This document shows, piece after piece, positions 1-9,496 of a DNA stretch of 64,000 nt; positions within the stretch are counted from its first letter, which is position 1; every line of letters begins with the position of its first letter. Source of the DNA: Methanolobus sp. (GTDB lineage: Archaea > Halobacteriota > Methanosarcinia > Methanosarcinales > Methanosarcinaceae); the NCBI RefSeq assembly GCF_016278365.1, contig NZ_JADQBZ010000003.1, forward strand, positions 124,001 through 188,000. The letters are read 5' to 3'. The notes beneath the pieces were generated by a model. That model searched no databases. It had not been told where the DNA came from and saw only the letters and a program-made list of their open reading frames with translations. Position numbers and translations under genes: made by a program.

Positions 1-2
1 AA

Positions 3-830
3 TTATCGCGTTTTGCAAACCCCTTATTCAGGTTCACTAACCTGCCGGACACATGCGCTTCATCGTTTGTGGTATCCATGGGGTCCACTGTTGCAGCTAA
101 CACCATGGTGGTCAATTTCCGGGATAACGGCTGCATAAATGGCCGTGAAGCAGCCCTTTGTGCCGTGATGAACAGTACACCTGCATATATAAGGGAGATC
201 TTTACTTATCAGATACCGATAGTACTGCCTGCTCTTGGCCCGGTCGTCGGTGGCTTCTACGTGGCGGTCTTCATGCTGACAGCGATCGTGAAAGTGACAA
301 CTGTTATTGTTCTCAGTAAGCTGCTCCTGAAGAAGAATCCCTGCAAGTTTGAAGAAACGGTAACCGACAAGAAAGTAAGCCTCAAAGAGGCTGTCAAAAA
401 GTCATTGAACAAAAATAGGAAACTGTTCACAAAGATCGCAGTAATATATCTTGCAATGACAACACTGGTATTCTATCTCCGGGACAGAGGTGCATTTGAG
501 GTTTTTAGTGTCCTGCCCCTTGCAGAATTATTTGGCATCCCGCCTGAAAGCATAGTGCCTCTCACAAGCTTTGTTGCAAGCCCTATTCTTGGAATATCTT
601 TGCTGGGGCCAATGTTAAGCAACAACGGAATATCGCCCTTGCAGGCAATGATAGTACTCATGCTTGGAAGCATGTTCATGCTCCCCATATTTAGCGTGCG
701 GACCCTGCTACCCAGGTATATTTCCATATTCGGTGCACGTACAGGCATAAGTATCGTGGCCTTTTCAACCGGCATAAGCATAATTGTGCGATTTGTCATA
801 CTACTGGTTCTTTTATCAATAGCAAATTAA
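3..830 (+). CDS. Nucleoside-recognition (GATE) domain membrane protein, 5' end outside window
   Basis: The reading frame is open from the first bases of the window, so the start lies upstream and the visible part is about 275 residues. It is strongly hydrophobic, with several membrane segments (for example near the IVLPALGPVVGGFYVAVFML stretch and the last 40 residues) and a charged loop between two halves. The run SSFVVSMGSTVAANTM and the pattern NxCINGREA are typical of the nucleoside-recognition/GATE family (Pfam Gate), which includes SpmA/FeoB-like membrane segments. Family members are polytopic membrane proteins whose substrate is generally unknown. It ends 231 bases before cheY and is not part of the che operon, since an AT-rich promoter region lies between them. 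The family assignment is fairly secure; the substrate is not known. Confidence 0.7.
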   Translation, partial: LSRFANPLFRFTNLPDTCASSFVVSMGSTVAANTMVVNFRDNGCINGREAALCAVMNSTPAYIREIFTYQIPIVLPALGPVVGGFYVAVFMLTAIVKVTTVIVLSKLLLKKNPCKFEETVTDKKVSLKEAVKKSLNKNRKLFTKIAVIYLAMTTLVFYLRDRGAFEVFSVLPLAELFGIPPESIVPLTSFVASPILGISLLGPMLSNNGISPLQAMIVLMLGSMFMLPIFSVRTLLPRYISIFGARTGISIVAFSTGISIIVRFVILLVLLSIAN

Positions 831-924
831 GGTCCTGAAGAATATTAGCAAATGGTACTTGTGCCTAAAACCTACTTTTTTGAGCGAGGCACTGAACTAA
901 CCCTGAGACCAGGGGAAAAGGAAA

Positions 925-1010
925 GTGCCAAAATATAAAATTTTAATCAATAAATTAATATATTATATAATCATCTATATATTAACATGGCAATTAAAGC
1001 CATATAATAA
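925..1010 (+). promoter_or_regulatory. AT-rich promoter region of the che operon
   Basis: The spacer between the GATE gene and cheY is very AT-rich and holds several TATA-box-like runs (AAATATAAAA near 931, TATTATATAA near 961, TCTATATATTAAC near 974). Which one is used cannot be decided by eye. A ribosome binding site GGGAG lies 11 bases before the chosen cheY start. Confidence 0.5.
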
Positions 1011-1061
1011 TTATAAATGTGTAATGGTTACGCACATAATATAAAGGGAGATATAGACAAA

Positions 1062-1418
1062 ATGGCAAAAGTAATGATTGTGGACGACGCCGCATTTATG
1101 CGTATGGTCATCAAGGATATTCTAAAAAAGAATGGTCATGAGGTCGTGGCTGAATGTGTTGACGGACTTGATGCTGTCCAAAAATATCCCCAGTTCAAAC
1201 CGGACCTGGTATTTATGGACATCGTTATGCCAAATATGGAAGGGACTGATGCATTAAAGAAAATAATGCAGATGGATCCCTCTGCAAAAGTAGTCATGTG
1301 CTCATCCATTGGGCAGCAGTCAGTAGTTACTGATGCTCTCAAAAGTGGAGCCCTTGATTTCATCGTGAAGCCATTCGATGCCGCAAAGGTCCTTGAAGTT
1401 ATCGGAAAAGTAATGTAA
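1062..1418 (+). CDS. cheY: Chemotaxis response regulator CheY
   Basis: Single receiver domain of 118 residues. The acidic pocket is D9-D10, the phospho-acceptor is D53 in DLVFMD, the switch serine is S81/S82 in CSSIGQQ, and the conserved lysine is K103 in IVKPF. Phosphorylated by CheA, it would carry the signal to the output, the archaellum motor in archaea that have one. An in-frame ATG exists 45 bases upstream, but the start at MAKVMIVDD matches the family N-terminus and has GGGAG 11 bases before it. It is the first gene of the che operon and abuts cheB with no spacer (TAA then ATG). Confidence 0.95.
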   Translation: MAKVMIVDDAAFMRMVIKDILKKNGHEVVAECVDGLDAVQKYPQFKPDLVFMDIVMPNMEGTDALKKIMQMDPSAKVVMCSSIGQQSVVTDALKSGALDFIVKPFDAAKVLEVIGKVM

Positions 1419-2513
1419 ATGACAATCAATGTCCTTGTAGTCGATGACTCGGCGCTGATGCGTAAAGTTATTTCTGACATCCTCTCAGAAGATCAGGAGA
1501 TCAGAGTGATAGGAACAGCAAGGAACGGCCTCGACGCTGTGGAAAAGGTTGAGAGGCTCAAGCCAGACGTGGTCACTCTTGATGTAGAGATGCCAACACT
1601 TGACGGGCTGCATGCGCTTGGATACATAATGAGCGAATGCCCCACTCCAGTAGTAATGCTCACTGCTCTTGATCCAAAGTCCGCCGAAAGAACACTGAAT
1701 GCTTTTGAATATGGAGCTGTGGACTTTATCCAGAAACCTTCAGGCAATATCAGCCTGAACATCATGGATATAGCTGACGAGATCCGTTTGAAGGTAAAGA
1801 TTGCATCCAGGGTGGATCTCAAAAAGCTGGGTTTCATGGAAGAACATGTGAATTCCAGAGGAATACCTGCAAAAAAACAGTTGGATATACCCGCAAAGAT
1901 TCCTGAGGACCCGAAGAGAAAGCACTTTTCAAACCAGAAGATCCTTGCAATAGCTTCTTCTACAGGAGGACCGCGGGCACTTGAGCAGGTAGTTCCAAAG
2001 CTGCCAGGAGACCTAAAAGTTCCGGTTGTCATCGTACAGCACATGCCTGCCGGTTTTACAGCGTCTCTTGCACAAAGGCTGGATATGCAGTCACAACTTA
2101 CTGTATGTGAGGCTAAGGAAGGAGATGTGCTGGAACCAGGCGTTGTGTACATTGCTCCCGGAAACTACCATATGGAGATAGTACAGAAGAACATAAGCGG
2201 ACGCACATCAGAAGTTGTTTCCCTTAACCAGAATCCGCGTGAGCAGGGTGTCAGGCCATGTGCGAACATTCTTTTCAAGTCTCTGGTTCCGCTCTACGGA
2301 CAAAACATACTGGCCGTAGTGCTCACCGGAATGGGGGCAGATGGAGCGGATGGGGCCGAAGAGATAAAGAAAGCCGGCGGCAAGGTGATAACAGAGGATG
2401 AGAGATCCTGTGTTGTTTATGGTATGCCAAAAGTGGTTGTCCAGCGTGGGCTGTCGGACAGTATAGTGAGTCTTGAAAGAGTCTCAAGCGAGATAGTTCA
2501 TATGTTAAGATAA
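1419..2513 (+). CDS. cheB: Chemotaxis protein-glutamate methylesterase CheB
   Basis: 364 residues, the usual length. The N-terminal receiver domain (about 1-125) has D10 and phospho-acceptor D55 in VVTLDVEMP. The C-terminal methylesterase domain (about 172-364) carries the catalytic triad by motif: S181 in SSTGGP, H208 in QHMPAGF and D308 in TGMGADGA. CheB demethylates or deamidates receptor glutamates for adaptation and is activated by CheA. The start codon follows directly on the cheY stop, which suggests translational coupling. No receptor gene lies in the window, so the substrates are encoded elsewhere. Confidence 0.96.
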   Translation: MTINVLVVDDSALMRKVISDILSEDQEIRVIGTARNGLDAVEKVERLKPDVVTLDVEMPTLDGLHALGYIMSECPTPVVMLTALDPKSAERTLNAFEYGAVDFIQKPSGNISLNIMDIADEIRLKVKIASRVDLKKLGFMEEHVNSRGIPAKKQLDIPAKIPEDPKRKHFSNQKILAIASSTGGPRALEQVVPKLPGDLKVPVVIVQHMPAGFTASLAQRLDMQSQLTVCEAKEGDVLEPGVVYIAPGNYHMEIVQKNISGRTSEVVSLNQNPREQGVRPCANILFKSLVPLYGQNILAVVLTGMGADGADGAEEIKKAGGKVITEDERSCVVYGMPKVVVQRGLSDSIVSLERVSSEIVHMLR

Positions 2514-2574
2514 CCAGGGGATTACAATGATAAGCTACACGATTACAATGAAACTGAGAGGGGTGTGAATAGAC

Positions 2575-4608
2575 ATGGACATGTCAGAATATAAGGACAT
2601 TTTCAAGGCAGAGTCTGAAGAACACCTGCAACAGTTGAACGAGTCACTGCTCGGACTTGAACAGAATCCCCTGGAGATCGAATACATCAACACGATGTTC
2701 CGCTCTGCGCATACCCTTAAAGGAATGTCAGCAACCATGGGATTCAGCACCATCGCGGAACTTACCCATGAGATGGAAAACCTGATGGACATGGTACGCA
2801 AATGCCAGGTGACTGTCAGCAATTCCCTGATAGACATACTTTTTGAGTGTCTGGATACACTTGAAGCCCTTGTAGAGAGCGTGGACACCGGAGGAGAAGT
2901 CAACATATCCCACCTTCAGGCCACACTTGCACAAGCCATGGAAGGAACCCTCTGTGCTGTTGAAACTACAGTTGATATTACAAACGACTTCGCGGGAATT
3001 AGCCCGATATCTACTGAGGAAAACTTAAAGCCGGCTGGAGCAGAAATGCACATCCATTTCTCGGAGTCGGAAAATTCCTGCATTGAAACTGCACTTCATG
3101 ATGGAGACAGGATACTTGAGTTAAAGGTCATGCTAGACCCGTCATGTGTGCTGAGGTCAGCAAGATCCACACTTGTTCTCATAAACCTGTCAAAGATGGG
3201 AAAGATCATTAAGTGTATGCCTTCCGAAGCCGATCTTGAGGACGAGAAGTTTGACTTTGAGTTCACGGTCGTTTTAGCCACAAAAGAAGACGATGCCAGA
3301 ATTACAGAAGTGATCACAAAAATATCGGAGATAAAATCTATCGATATCTCAACTGTGTGTACCTGTGAAAGCGATGGTGAACCAGAGTCCTCGACAAAAG
3401 AAGATACAACTGAGTCACAGCAATGTAATTCAGCGGTTAAGAGATCGGAATCTGTAAAAAGCATCCAGAGTGTCAGGGTGAATATTGAGCGCCTTGACAA
3501 TCTCATGAATCTCGTGGGCGAGCTGATCATCAATAAGATAAGACTGAACCAGCTTGCTTCCGACATCAATGCTAAAACCCTTGATGAGTCTCTTGCTAAC
3601 CTGGACCGCCTGACCAACGAGATACAGACTGAGGTCATGGAAGCCAGGATGGTGCCTATCGATCAGGTATTCAGCAGGTTCCCACGGATGATAAGGGATC
3701 TTGCAAAATCCGAAGGCAAGCAAGTGGACCTTGTTATCGAAGGAAAGGATATAGAGCTTGACAGGACAGTGCTTGACGAGATAGGTGATCCGCTTGTCCA
3801 CCTTTTACGCAATGCAGTAGACCATGGCATCGAGCCCACAGAAGAACGGACCAGGCTTGGCAAGCCGATAGCGGGCTTTGTCGGTCTTTCAGCTTCCAGA
3901 CAGAGGAACAGTGTCATCATAGAAGTAGAAGATGACGGAAAAGGTATGGAACCGTCTCATCTGAGAGATGTAGCTGTTAAAAAGGGCATAATGAGTCGTG
4001 AAGAAGCGGACAAGCTATCTGACACAGACGCGCTTAACCTAATATTCGTGGCAGGCTTCAGCGGTGCCAAGACCATCACCGATGTATCCGGCAGAGGAGT
4101 CGGCATGGACGCTGTCAAGACAAAGATAGAGGCGCTCGGAGGTACCGTCAAGGTAAGTTCGGTACCTGGACAGGGAAGCTCCATCAAACTGCAACTTCCC
4201 CTGACTGTCGCCATTATCCAGTCCCTGATGGTGACCATTACAGGTGAAACCTACGCAGTACCCCTTGCAAATGTGGTGAGGGATGTGGGCATAAAAGCCA
4301 GTGACATCAAGACCATCGAAGGAAAAGAGGTCGTTCTGCTGCGAGGAGAGGTCTTGCCACTCCTGAGACTACATAATGTGCTTGACTGTCCCGGAGAAGC
4401 AGACAAGAAAGAGAACCTTATAGTTGTAGTCGTAGAGCGCATGGGCAGCAACATCGGATTTGTTGTTGATCAACTTCTAGGACAGCAGGAAGTAATCATC
4501 AAGACTCTTGATAACAAACTTTTGAAAAACACAAGAGGATTTGCAGGTGCAACCATCCTGGGAGATGGAAGCGTTGCGCTGATTCTCGATATTGCAACTT
4601 TGATATGA
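2575..4608 (+). CDS. cheA: Chemotaxis histidine kinase CheA
   Basis: 677 residues with the full CheA domain order. The HPt domain (about 1-105) has phospho-histidine H46 in FRSAHTLKGM. A P2-like CheY/CheB-docking domain spans about 165-265. The P3 dimerisation helix region (about 295-365) begins VRVNIERLDNLMNLVGE. The P4 ATPase domain has the N-box HLLRNAVDHGIE, G1 DDGKGM and G2 GRGVGMDAV. The P5 CheW-like domain forms the last 140 residues. It autophosphorylates in response to receptors and phosphorylates CheY and CheB. The start is preceded by GAGGGGTG; M3 is an alternative. No CheW gene is present nearby, so the P5 partner must be encoded elsewhere. Confidence 0.96.
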   Translation: MDMSEYKDIFKAESEEHLQQLNESLLGLEQNPLEIEYINTMFRSAHTLKGMSATMGFSTIAELTHEMENLMDMVRKCQVTVSNSLIDILFECLDTLEALVESVDTGGEVNISHLQATLAQAMEGTLCAVETTVDITNDFAGISPISTEENLKPAGAEMHIHFSESENSCIETALHDGDRILELKVMLDPSCVLRSARSTLVLINLSKMGKIIKCMPSEADLEDEKFDFEFTVVLATKEDDARITEVITKISEIKSIDISTVCTCESDGEPESSTKEDTTESQQCNSAVKRSESVKSIQSVRVNIERLDNLMNLVGELIINKIRLNQLASDINAKTLDESLANLDRLTNEIQTEVMEARMVPIDQVFSRFPRMIRDLAKSEGKQVDLVIEGKDIELDRTVLDEIGDPLVHLLRNAVDHGIEPTEERTRLGKPIAGFVGLSASRQRNSVIIEVEDDGKGMEPSHLRDVAVKKGIMSREEADKLSDTDALNLIFVAGFSGAKTITDVSGRGVGMDAVKTKIEALGGTVKVSSVPGQGSSIKLQLPLTVAIIQSLMVTITGETYAVPLANVVRDVGIKASDIKTIEGKEVVLLRGEVLPLLRLHNVLDCPGEADKKENLIVVVVERMGSNIGFVVDQLLGQQEVIIKTLDNKLLKNTRGFAGATILGDGSVALILDIATLI

Positions 4609-4625
4609 TATGATGAGGGTATAAA

Positions 4626-5240
4626 ATGACTGAAATGGACGAAATGACAAAAGGAGCATTCCAGGAAGCAGGGAATATAGGAATGGGTCATCTGGCAACT
4701 TCTCTCTCAAAAATGGTAAACAGAGAGGTAAAGATAGACATCCCTGTTGTAGAAATGCTATCACTGGATGAGATAATCTCCCGGGCTTCCAATGGAAAGC
4801 AGAAGAGTGTTGTAGGAATACATCTCAATATCTCAGGAGATGTGACCGGAGGCACTCTGATCCTTTTACCAAAATTCTCAGCACTTTCATTCTCTGACCT
4901 TCTTTTAAAGAAGTCAATAGGGACTACCACAAAGATAGAAGAGATGGAAATTCGCAAGCTTCGTGAAATGGGAGTGCGTCTCTGTAGCTCATACATGCGT
5001 GTGGTCAATGAGTTTCTCGGGATCAACCTTGCGATCGGAGATCCCCGGATGGATGTGAATATGGAAGGTGTGACTGAGTTCATCAAAAAGGAGATAGGGC
5101 AACTTGCTGACGAATTCATAGTTGTCAAAGGAGAATGCTATATACCATCCACAAACTCAAGGAATGAGTTCAACATGCTGTTCGAACCTGAAGCAAGTGA
5201 CGTTATAATGGCTGCAATCATGAAAAAGATGATGGGATGA
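4626..5240 (+). CDS. cheC: CheC-family CheY-P phosphatase, paralogue 1
   Basis: 204 residues. CheC proteins dephosphorylate CheY-P through two pseudo-symmetric E-x2-N motifs and bind CheD. Here the first motif is intact (E14 and N17 in EAGNIGMGHLATSL). In the second, the asparagine position is valine (E114-M-G-V117), so one of the two active sites appears lost. This is the first of four CheC paralogues in the operon. It lies 17 bases after cheA with a GAGGGT ribosome binding site and stops one base before the next start. Confidence 0.88.
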   Translation: MTEMDEMTKGAFQEAGNIGMGHLATSLSKMVNREVKIDIPVVEMLSLDEIISRASNGKQKSVVGIHLNISGDVTGGTLILLPKFSALSFSDLLLKKSIGTTTKIEEMEIRKLREMGVRLCSSYMRVVNEFLGINLAIGDPRMDVNMEGVTEFIKKEIGQLADEFIVVKGECYIPSTNSRNEFNMLFEPEASDVIMAAIMKKMMG

Positions 5241-5241
5241 A

Positions 5242-7359
5242 ATGAGCAACTCCCACTTTGCCCTGGATATAGGTACCAGGACTGTTGTGGGGCTCATTGT
5301 TGAAGGAGAGCCTCTGGAAGTAAAAGCCGCATGCATATGCGAACATGAAGAACGCAGTATGCATGACGGACAGATCCACGATGTGGACAAGGTTGCAGAG
5401 GTCGTAAGAAAAGTAAAAACCGAACTCGAAAAAGAGATCGGTTATAAGCTCACACGGGCCTGCGTGGCAGTTGCCGGCAGGGCCCTGAGAACATCTAAAG
5501 CAAAAGTGTCAATCGACCTGCCCTACAGGGAGATAAGTGATAATGATGTGTCCGAGATCGAGTTTGAAGCCCTGGCAAGAGCCAGCGCTGAAATCGATTC
5601 TGGCGAACGGTTTAACTGTGTAGGTTATTCAGTTATCGGGTATGAACTTGACGGACAGCGGATCTCAAATATAAAAGGACACAGTGGAAGCTCAATTTCA
5701 ATTGAGGTTCTTGCAACCTTTCTGCCTGAAGCCGTTGTTAACAGTATGTTTGCCGTGCTTGCCAGATGTGATATGGAAGTTTCAAGCATAACTCTGGAAC
5801 CCATAGCCGCACTGAGTGTTGCCATCCCTCTGGATATGCGCAAACTGAACATAGCACTTGTGGATATAGGGGCGGGCACATCAGATATCGCTGTAACCAA
5901 TGACGGAACGGTCATAGGCTATGGCATGGTTGCAGAAGCAGGTGACGAGATCACGGATTTCATTTGTGATCATTACCTTGTCGATTTTAAAAAGGGCGAG
6001 GAGATCAAGCAAAGGATTTCCGCATGTGACATAATAGAGATGCAGGATTTTTTTGGTAATGTCACCAGCATAAAGACCACAGAAATTATCTCTGTCGTAG
6101 GCAGTGAAATAGACAAACTCGCCCTGCATATAGCGGACGAGATACTCGCAATAAATGGAAAGCCTCCACGTGCAGTCGTCCTCGTCGGAGGAGGGTCACA
6201 GACAGTTATGCTCAAAGAGCGGCTTTCAGTGCACCTCGGAGTTCCGGTACAGAGAATAGGAGCACGCCTTCCTGCAATGATAGAGACATTCAGGGATAAT
6301 ACAAGCAAGGTTACAGGCGCCGATATGATAACGCCTCTTGGTATAGCCCTGACAGCTATCCGAAAGACGGGTATCGAATTTACAGACCTGACAGTCAATA
6401 ACACACCAGTCCATCTAATGGCACTGAATGGCCTCTCAGTAATGGACGCCCTTGTAGCCACACACATAAAAAGACTCTACCCGCGTCCCGGACTTGCCCT
6501 TACTCTCAAAGTGAACTCTCAGTTCATCACAATTGAAGGAGATGCCGGCAAGCATGCCACTGTCCTGCTGGATGGAAAAAAGGCCAACCTTGGGGATCCG
6601 GTCCGAAAGGGTTCCAGAATAGAGTTTGAACCACCTTCGGATGGCAGGGGTGCAAGCATAACTGTCAGAGAGCTCATATCTAAAATGGAAATGGATCTGT
6701 TTACGGATGTTACTGTCAATGATGAAGCGACAAGACAAATGATTTCTGTTCTGGTAAATGGGAAAATAGTCCCGCCTGAGGAGAACGTACCCGACAGGGC
6801 AGAAGTCATTATCGAACCCGCTACACTGGAAGAAGTGCTTCATAGAACAGGTAATGATGTCACAGATAAGATACAGGTCACTGTAAATAGAAGGCCAAAG
6901 CTTCTTGACAGGACTCAATTATTAATCCGGCTGAACGGGACTGCAGTAAAGTCTGCCGATCTTTCCAATATAATCATCAAGAGCGGGGATAAGGTACAGA
7001 TATGCAAAAATGAAGCTATCTGGACAGTTGCTGACATATTTGATATGCCCGCGAGCAGGAAAAGTACCAGCGTGATTCTTAATGGTGAAAAAGTGACATT
7101 CAACGGTCACGATAATTCTGTAATTGTTAATGGAAGGAAAGCAGAGCTTTCTGAAAGAGTGTTCGACGGCGATGATATAACAATTAAAGAAGGGCCTGAT
7201 GAAAACCCAATCCTTTCAGATCTTTTTGAGTTTATGGACATTAACAGAGAGGAGCTTGTCGGAAAGAACATCAAGCTGTTTGTGAATGGCACCCCCGCTC
7301 GCTTTACAACACCATTGAGAGAGGGAAACAAAGTTAGCATAGAATTCCAGGAGGTTTAA
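5242..7359 (+). CDS. FtsA/PilM-like actin-fold ATPase with C-terminal beta-strand repeats
   Basis: 705 residues. The N-terminal 375 show the actin/HSP70 ATPase fold: phosphate-1 loop ALDIGTRTVVGLIVE (7-21), phosphate-2 loop LVDIGAGTSDIAV (206-218) and adenosine loop VVLVGGGSQ (312-320). A segment at about 85-165 fits the FtsA/PilM SHS2-like insert. The C-terminal half is a run of five or six units of the form VxVNGxxxxL...GDxVxI (for example near 502-525, 546-588, 609-648 and 677-703), probably small beta-rich domains. It resembles the long FtsA-domain proteins of Clostridia more than cell-division FtsA. It sits between cheC and cheR with 1-base spacings, so it is co-expressed with the chemotaxis proteins. 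Its role is unknown; scaffolding of an array or pole-localised complex is a guess. Confidence 0.75.
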   Translation: MSNSHFALDIGTRTVVGLIVEGEPLEVKAACICEHEERSMHDGQIHDVDKVAEVVRKVKTELEKEIGYKLTRACVAVAGRALRTSKAKVSIDLPYREISDNDVSEIEFEALARASAEIDSGERFNCVGYSVIGYELDGQRISNIKGHSGSSISIEVLATFLPEAVVNSMFAVLARCDMEVSSITLEPIAALSVAIPLDMRKLNIALVDIGAGTSDIAVTNDGTVIGYGMVAEAGDEITDFICDHYLVDFKKGEEIKQRISACDIIEMQDFFGNVTSIKTTEIISVVGSEIDKLALHIADEILAINGKPPRAVVLVGGGSQTVMLKERLSVHLGVPVQRIGARLPAMIETFRDNTSKVTGADMITPLGIALTAIRKTGIEFTDLTVNNTPVHLMALNGLSVMDALVATHIKRLYPRPGLALTLKVNSQFITIEGDAGKHATVLLDGKKANLGDPVRKGSRIEFEPPSDGRGASITVRELISKMEMDLFTDVTVNDEATRQMISVLVNGKIVPPEENVPDRAEVIIEPATLEEVLHRTGNDVTDKIQVTVNRRPKLLDRTQLLIRLNGTAVKSADLSNIIIKSGDKVQICKNEAIWTVADIFDMPASRKSTSVILNGEKVTFNGHDNSVIVNGRKAELSERVFDGDDITIKEGPDENPILSDLFEFMDINREELVGKNIKLFVNGTPARFTTPLREGNKVSIEFQEV

Positions 7360-7360
7360 A

Positions 7361-8197
7361 ATGCTTAAGACTGCTGAGAAACATGTTACAAAAGAGGATA
7401 CCGATTTTGTAATGCTCAAGAATTTGATCAAAGACAAACTCGGATTTAATTGTGAGTACTACAAGGATTCCCATTTTAAAAGAAGAATAGACGTGAGGCT
7501 GAGAGCTTCTGGCTCGAAGAACTATGGAGATTACGTCAGGCTCCTGAAAGAGAATGCTGATGAACGTACTATCCTCATGGATACGTTAACTGTTAATGTC
7601 ACGAATTTCTTCCGTAACACGGAAGTATATGACATCGTCGAAAAAGAAGTGCTCCCTGCTGTGATCAAGTCTAAAAGTACAAGCCCTCTCAAATCCATAA
7701 AAATATGGAGTGCCGGCTGCTCTATAGGAGTGGAAGCTTATTCCATTGCAATGCTTATGGACCACATTCTGGGAAATACGATCAGACGGTACAATATATC
7801 GATAACGGGCACTGACATAGATAAGGCGAGCCTTCAGCAGGCTCAGCAGGGTGTCTACAGCGATGTTGAAATGAAAGATGTGCGTCCTGCGTTCCTTGAA
7901 AAATATTTTGTAAAGCAGGGAAACCAGTACCATATCATAGACGAACTGAAAAAGATGACACATTTCAAGCCCCATGACATGATATCAGGCCCTAAGATCA
8001 AGGGATTTGACATCATATTCTGCAGGAATGTCACTATTTATTTTGAGAAAGAACTGCAGGAAAAGCTGTACATGGACTTTTACGATGGACTGAATGAGAA
8101 CGGATTTTTTGTCATGGGAAAAACGGAGACACTCCTTGGCCCTTCCAAAGACCGGTTCAAGCCTTTCAACGCAAAGGAAAGGATATACTGTAAATAG
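7361..8197 (+). CDS. cheR: Chemotaxis protein methyltransferase CheR
   Basis: 278 residues. The N-terminal helical domain (about 15-85) contains the CheR pattern with an arginine-rich helix (HFKRRIDVRLRA) and TVNVTNFFRN. The SAM-binding domain has WSAGCSIGVEAYSIA (116-130) and the late motif FDIIFCRNVTIYF. It methylates receptor glutamates using SAM, opposing CheB. A strong GGAGGT ribosome binding site lies inside the end of the preceding ATPase gene, so the two are closely linked in translation. Confidence 0.94.
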   Translation: MLKTAEKHVTKEDTDFVMLKNLIKDKLGFNCEYYKDSHFKRRIDVRLRASGSKNYGDYVRLLKENADERTILMDTLTVNVTNFFRNTEVYDIVEKEVLPAVIKSKSTSPLKSIKIWSAGCSIGVEAYSIAMLMDHILGNTIRRYNISITGTDIDKASLQQAQQGVYSDVEMKDVRPAFLEKYFVKQGNQYHIIDELKKMTHFKPHDMISGPKIKGFDIIFCRNVTIYFEKELQEKLYMDFYDGLNENGFFVMGKTETLLGPSKDRFKPFNAKERIYCK

Positions 8198-8248
8198 CCG
8201 GGTCCGATCAGGGCCATGTAAATTAAAAACGGATACTGAGGAAAACAT

Positions 8249-8863
8249 ATGATAGGCAGGATGGATGAACTCACTGAACTGCAGGCCAGTGCATTGAAAG
8301 AAATAGTTAATATCGGCGTAGGCAATGCTGTGACTTCCCTCTCAAAAATGATAGGCAAGCAGATCAGCATAGAAGTTCCGGAACTAAAGATAGAGAAGAT
8401 AGAGAAAGTACCTGAGAAAGCAGGCGGCGCTGATACTGTGGTTTCAGGAGTAATCATGCATCTCGATGGGGACATTAACGGCTACATTATGATGCTGCTA
8501 TCCAGAGAAACTGCCGAGACAATATGCACAACCATCACCGGAGAAGAAACTCCCGATATCCTGAGTGCTATGAACCAGTCCCTGATAGAGGAAGTGGGCC
8601 ACATCCTGGCAGGCTCCTACGTGAGCTCCCTCTCCGAATTCCTTGGGCTTGATTTCAGGATCTCACCTCCAATGCAGACCTATGACATGCTCGGCGCCAT
8701 CATGGACCAGATGCTTATTGAGATGAGTAAGAACGTGGAGTATACATTTCTCTTTGATACATTCTTCACAATGGAAGGAAACAGGATGGAAGGTATCCTG
8801 CTCACATTATTCGATCCTGAATCAATGGAAAGGATACTTACACGAATCAATGATATGGTATGA
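8249..8863 (+). CDS. cheC: CheC-family CheY-P phosphatase, paralogue 2
   Basis: 204 residues. The first phosphatase motif is intact (E18 and N21 in KEIVNIGVGNAVTSL). In the second, the catalytic asparagine is replaced by histidine (E115-V-G-H118). The rest follows the CheC two-fold repeat. It may have half activity, or act mainly by binding CheY-P or CheD. A GAGGA ribosome binding site precedes the start. It lies 51 bases after cheR and 16 bases before the next cheC copy. Confidence 0.88.
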   Translation: MIGRMDELTELQASALKEIVNIGVGNAVTSLSKMIGKQISIEVPELKIEKIEKVPEKAGGADTVVSGVIMHLDGDINGYIMMLLSRETAETICTTITGEETPDILSAMNQSLIEEVGHILAGSYVSSLSEFLGLDFRISPPMQTYDMLGAIMDQMLIEMSKNVEYTFLFDTFFTMEGNRMEGILLTLFDPESMERILTRINDMV

Positions 8864-8879
8864 TTAAAGGAGGTAGAAT

Positions 8880-9491
8880 ATGAAAATAATACTTGACCAG
8901 TTTTATTATGACGCGCTTAATGAGATTGGGAACATTGGCATGGGAAACGCTACCACAGCTCTTTCTCAACTTATCGGGAAAACGATAAAGGTCAGCGCCT
9001 CTGAGCTCACATCTCTTGATCCAGACTGTATTACCGACCATGAAGAGCATAACAAGATAGGAGCCATAGTCAAGATTATAGGTGACATGAACGGTGGTTT
9101 CATACTCGTGCTGGATGAAAGGCATTCTGAAGTGCTATCAAACATGATGCTTGCGCGTACAGAATACGAGAATGACCCCTATATGAAGAATTCAGTTGTC
9201 ATTGAAGTGGCAAATATCCTGGCAGGCACCTACTGTACTGCTCTTTCAAAGTTCCTGGACCTGTCAGTAACACCTTCACTACCCGTTTTGGCAGAAGGAA
9301 GCCCTGGTGACCTGTTGAAGAAATGTGGAAAATATCTGAACGGAAAAGTAGATCACATAATTGGGCTGACCGCCCTGTTCGAGATTGAAGCTGAGGACGA
9401 GTACCATAGCCTCAGCGGTGACATGTACATGCTGCTGGATGCAGCCTCCATGAAGACTATCCTTGACAGGATCAACAAAATGCGTATCTGA
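8880..9491 (+). CDS. cheC: CheC phosphatase, paralogue 3 (both active-site motifs intact)
   Basis: 203 residues. This is the only copy of the four with both motifs complete: E15/N18 in NEIGNIGMGNATTAL and E109/N112 in IEVANILAGTY. It is therefore the best candidate for the catalytic CheY-P phosphatase. It lies 5 bases before cheD, matching the known CheC-CheD partnership in which CheD binding stimulates CheC. A strong AAAGGAGGT ribosome binding site precedes the start. Confidence 0.93.
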   Translation: MKIILDQFYYDALNEIGNIGMGNATTALSQLIGKTIKVSASELTSLDPDCITDHEEHNKIGAIVKIIGDMNGGFILVLDERHSEVLSNMMLARTEYENDPYMKNSVVIEVANILAGTYCTALSKFLDLSVTPSLPVLAEGSPGDLLKKCGKYLNGKVDHIIGLTALFEIEAEDEYHSLSGDMYMLLDAASMKTILDRINKMRI

Positions 9492-9496
9492 ACATC

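Noticed and set aside
5242-7359. Canonical cell-division FtsA
   Set aside because: No C-terminal membrane-targeting helix is seen, the protein is about 300 residues too long, it lies in a che operon and SepF is present.
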